Notes under the pieces: generated by a model
Seen by the model: only the letters and a program-made list of their open reading frames with translations
Database searches by the model: none
What the model was told of the DNA's origin: nothing
Source: Paramecium pentaurelia
Taxonomy: Eukaryota > Ciliophora > Oligohymenophorea > Peniculida > Parameciidae
Assembly: GCA_905183005.1 (NCBI GenBank)
Contig: CAJJDO010000001.1
Span: 563,836 to 627,835 of the forward strand
Length of the DNA stretch: 64,000 nucleotides
Direction: 5' to 3'
Position numbers and translations under genes: made by a program
Part shown: in pieces, positions 61,119 to 64,000 of the stretch
Layout: each line of letters begins with the position of its first letter
Position numbering within the stretch: position 1 is the stretch's first letter

Positions 61119-62529
61119 TCACTTTATAAAAATTAACTTAGCTTTCCTATTGAAAAATAAAAAAATATACTATTATGTGAGCATTTTAATGATCAACTAT
61201 ACTGATTTTACTAAAATTTATTAAATTTTATACTTCCCTTTCATTTCTAAGAGAAATAAATTATTTTATTAAAGGAAGGCACATTTTTCATCATCTTACT
61301 CAAATAAAATGGTAGCCAATTTAAAAAGAGTTTATTTAAATAAATTTACTATAGTTCCAATTTAATTTGTTTAGGTATTTTAAATTTCTATTTCAGAATT
61401 TTTTTTTCCTTGTTTGATCTAAGAACTATGTGATATAGAACTTTGTAAAATTTCTTATTAAAAAGAAATATTAGATTTTTCTTTTTAATCCTTTATACTT
61501 TTTTATGCCTATTCGCATATATCTAAATATATTATTATATAAATACCTTTAAATTTTGAAGCTTCGACATGGTTTATTTTATCTATTTTTATTTCATTTA
61601 AACTATTAAGGGCTTATTCATATTACATTTAATTAAATAAGGCAAATGCTAAGCTTATTAATAATTCTTACATTTCAACATGGAAACATTATTATAATCA
61701 AATTCTTTTTAGTACGTGTTTGATAAATTTATCAAATAATTATATTATTTCATTTTAAACAAACAATTTTCTTCTAAAATAGCTATATACAATACATAGT
61801 GTTATGTAAATTTAAAATTTTAATTCTTTTTTTTTTGATTGTTTGCTTAAAAAGAAAACTTTTAACAAATACTTCAATGACTCTTCAAATTGATTCTATT
61901 TAAAAAGAATATTTCCTATATAAAAAAATATTAATATTACAACCTTTTTAATAAATAGAAAATAATGATAAAGAATTCATATTCAAACTAATATTAATAG
62001 CTTCTAATGATAATTATAAATGATCTTCTTATTCAAATAAAATAGAGCGTTTTTGATAAATTTTTGATTGCTTCTATTAATAAAGGTTTTAAGGTTTAGA
62101 TAACTCATATATATATACTTCTATCTATTAAAATTTATTTTAAATCTCTTTGTTGATTTCATCTAATATATCTAATATATAATCAATATTAAAATTAAGA
62201 GGAATAACATCTTAGAATAAACCATTATCAATAAATTATTGAATTTAATTTAAAATTAATCTACTATGCGAGAGTATTTTTGTTAAACATTTGTTTATAG
62301 ATTAATTTAGATTGAATGCTAGCTTCTCCATTTATTCATATTTTAATTAGAGTTAATTAAATAAATCTATAATCTTTTTTTCACCTGTAATTAGCTCATT
62401 AAGATGTTTTTAACATATTTTAAAAGAGCATTTCATACACTGTGGATGATATTTATAATGACAGTCTTCATTTTCACATATCACAATTAAACTCTAAGAC
62501 TCTTATCCAGATTATAAATGAGTGCACAT
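61119..62529 (-). CDS. Cys/His cluster plus TPR-like repeat protein
   Basis: ATG 62529, TGA 61119-61121. Introns 61916-61943 (28 nt), 61826-61859 (34 nt, with an A10 run) and 61649-61671 (23 nt) are required; 61523-61546 and 61147-61170 (both 24 nt) are stop-free candidates. 425-441 residues. N-terminus MCTHLQ...ICENEDCHYKYHPQCMKC...CQKHL is a zinc-binding-type cluster resembling a partial B-box. A helical linker follows, then TPR-like repeats (YQKRSILFEQEDHLQLSLEAI, YQKGNILFKQNQFEESLKYLL, FALFNQMQYEQALNSLNEI). Each required intron restores repeat register. Function unknown. Confidence 0.68.
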
Positions 62530-62756
62530 TAGCTACTCACTAAAATTATTTATAATATATATATATATATAAATACATATATAAATATTATTAATTGTTT
62601 TTTTATGTATCAATCTTAAAACAATAGAAAGAAGAGAGTTTAACACAAAATGTATTTGTTCATTTCTAATTCTTAAATAAAATTTATTAAAAGTCTAAAT
62701 GAACATTAAAGGATGCTTTTTAAATGAATTAAATATATAATTTATACATATATTAA

Positions 62757-63429
62757 ATGAATAGAAGAAAGAGTCCAATTTACAAATCACCTGGATTAAG
62801 TCCAAATATTAAACCTGGGTTATTTTCTAATCCATCAGAATTGAATAAATTGAATAAATAGAAAACTGTGAAAGTTGATGAATCTTAATCACCTTTATTG
62901 AAAGAGAGTAAAGAAACTAAAATTCCTCCAAAATTACAAAAGAGTTATAGGTTTGATTATATATTAAATAATAGTGCCACAAAATTATTTAGCAATAATA
63001 TGAAAGTAGCCAAATAATAGCCTGAAGATAAAGATGATAAAATAATGGAAACTCTATAGAAATTATTAAAAGAATTAATGGAATTCAATGAAAATATTGA
63101 ATAAAGCTAAGTAACTAATATTGAAGAATGGTGCTGTGAAATCTTGGAAAAATTAAATTAAATTAAAGCAAATATTGAAAGTAATTTAAATATAATATTT
63201 TAGAAAAGGATGATCATTCAGTTGGTGATGCTGTAATGTAATAGTAAAATTATTAATTTATTTAGATAGAGAAATATTAACTAAATTATTGAAAGAACTT
63301 TAAGAGGAAAAGAAGGAACGTTATAGAATTGAAGAGGAAGCCACAAATCTCATTACAGAATAAGAGATAGAAATAAATCGTTTGGAGAAAGAATTAAGAT
63401 TATTAGAAGAGAAACACTAATTATAATGA
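62757..63429 (+). CDS. coiled-coil protein ending at TGA, maybe first part of a longer gene
   Basis: 207 residues after introns 63181-63203 (23 nt) and 63244-63269 (26 nt), TGA 63427-63429. N-terminus is basic and Ser/Pro-rich (MNRRKSPIYKSPGLSPNIKPG); from about residue 100 it becomes coiled coil, ending in LLKELQEEKKERYRIEEE and RLEKELRLLEEKHQLQ. The frame stays the same after the TGA and the coiled coil resumes 27 bases later, so it may be one gene with a TGA variant. Alternatively it is a separate gene with a very short spacer. Confidence 0.62.
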
Positions 63430-63456
63430 TATTAAAAATATAATCTGTTAAAATTT

Positions 63457-64000
63457 ATGTTAAGAGACACTGGAGTGGAATAGACACATTAATTAATCGA
63501 TAAAATAGAAATGAGAGTCAAACACTTTCTCAAGACTCAATCTACCAAATAAATTCAACCATTGCAATTAAACAATTCAAATTTAGACTATAATAATAGA
63601 CATATATCAATGTATTCAAAAAAAGAAAAAGGGGATTCTAACATTTTCAGTTAATTAGAAAACATTCCTCCATAGAGATAATTGACTTAATGTTCAAGAA
63701 CTTCAGATTGTTAAATTCCATTATTAAAAGAAATTCAAGAAATAGATCAATCATATAAAATAGAAATTGATTAATTAAAAAACACAATTGTACAATTAAA
63801 ATAAGTGATTGAAGACTTAAAGGAATGCATAACTGGATTAACATAATAATTAGATTTCAAATAAAAGTATAAATTTTAATAACTTTAGAGAAGTTGATTA
63901 AATAAACAAAGAAAATGAAAATAATAAAGTCTTAATTTAAACTTTAAGAGATGAAAACTCTTATCTGACAAGAGAAATATAATAATTAATGAATGCATAA
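63457..64000 (+). CDS. coiled-coil protein (3' partial)
   Basis: From Met at 63457 to the window end, with a 22-nt intron at 63867-63888; the 3' part is missing. Reads MLRDTGVEQTHQLIDKIEMR, a Ser/Asn-rich linker, then coiled coil (EIDQLKNTIVQLKQVIEDL; KENENNKVLIQTLRDENSYL). In the same frame as the preceding ORF and separated by a TGA and nine codons of AT-rich sequence, so it may be the continuation of that protein. No domain recognised. Confidence 0.6.

Noticed and set aside
63427..63429. Selenocysteine codon
   Set aside because: No selenoprotein family context and no visible insertion element; the residue would fall in a plain coiled coil.
1..64000. Bacterial-style operons, CRISPR arrays, insertion sequences or phage-like modules
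   Set aside because: No direct-repeat/spacer arrays, transposase motifs or terminal inverted repeats were seen; introns and the ciliate code are pervasive.

Overview
The window is a macronuclear scaffold from a ciliate, almost certainly Paramecium (aurelia group or a close relative). TAA and TAG occur inside reading frames as glutamine and only TGA ends genes. Composition is very AT-rich. Genes are dense and occur on both strands. They are cut by tiny GT-AG introns, mostly 20-31 nt and usually GTA...TAG. A trichocyst matrix protein gene is present. All calls come from reading the six frames with ciliate code 6 and placing introns by frame and domain continuity. No database search was run. I saw no rRNA, tRNA or CRISPR.

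Layout. 1-10 kb: partial ePHD/PHD chromatin reader, small CaaX protein, trichocyst matrix protein, TM/coiled-coil protein, proteasome beta5, coiled-coil protein, DPY-30/GAF-like radial-spoke candidate, WD40 protein. 10-22 kb: membrane-anchored TTL-like ligase, GPR180/TMEM145-like receptor, NudC, TIM17, a B-box/ePHD gene interrupted by a 1,065-bp duplication around a single N, atypical kinase, roadblock dynein light chain. 22-33 kb: coiled-coil proteins, a Q/M/P-rich basic protein, inner-arm dynein p28, and a 1,497-residue type I membrane protein. 33-46 kb: ABCC transporter, CPBP protease, coiled-coil protein, TPR protein, bZIP factor. 45-64 kb: alpha/beta hydrolase, CCT-domain protein, small and coiled-coil proteins, C2HC zinc finger, SPRY-like protein, CDK, SCP-type phosphatase, PX-domain sorting nexin, TPR/zinc protein, and a coiled-coil gene with an in-frame TGA that runs off the window.

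Several genes belong to cilia and tubulin biology (DPY-30 protein, TTL-like, NudC, roadblock, p28). Others cover proteostasis, mitochondrial import, membrane traffic and chromatin/transcription. The neighbourhood looks like ordinary dense eukaryotic gene content, not an operon or mobile island. The most notable signals are: a set of stop-free introns whose length is a multiple of three; the duplicated segment whose copies differ only synonymously under the ciliate code; a PIP-box on the PHD protein; gene pairs that abut or overlap; and a 74-nt intron outlier.
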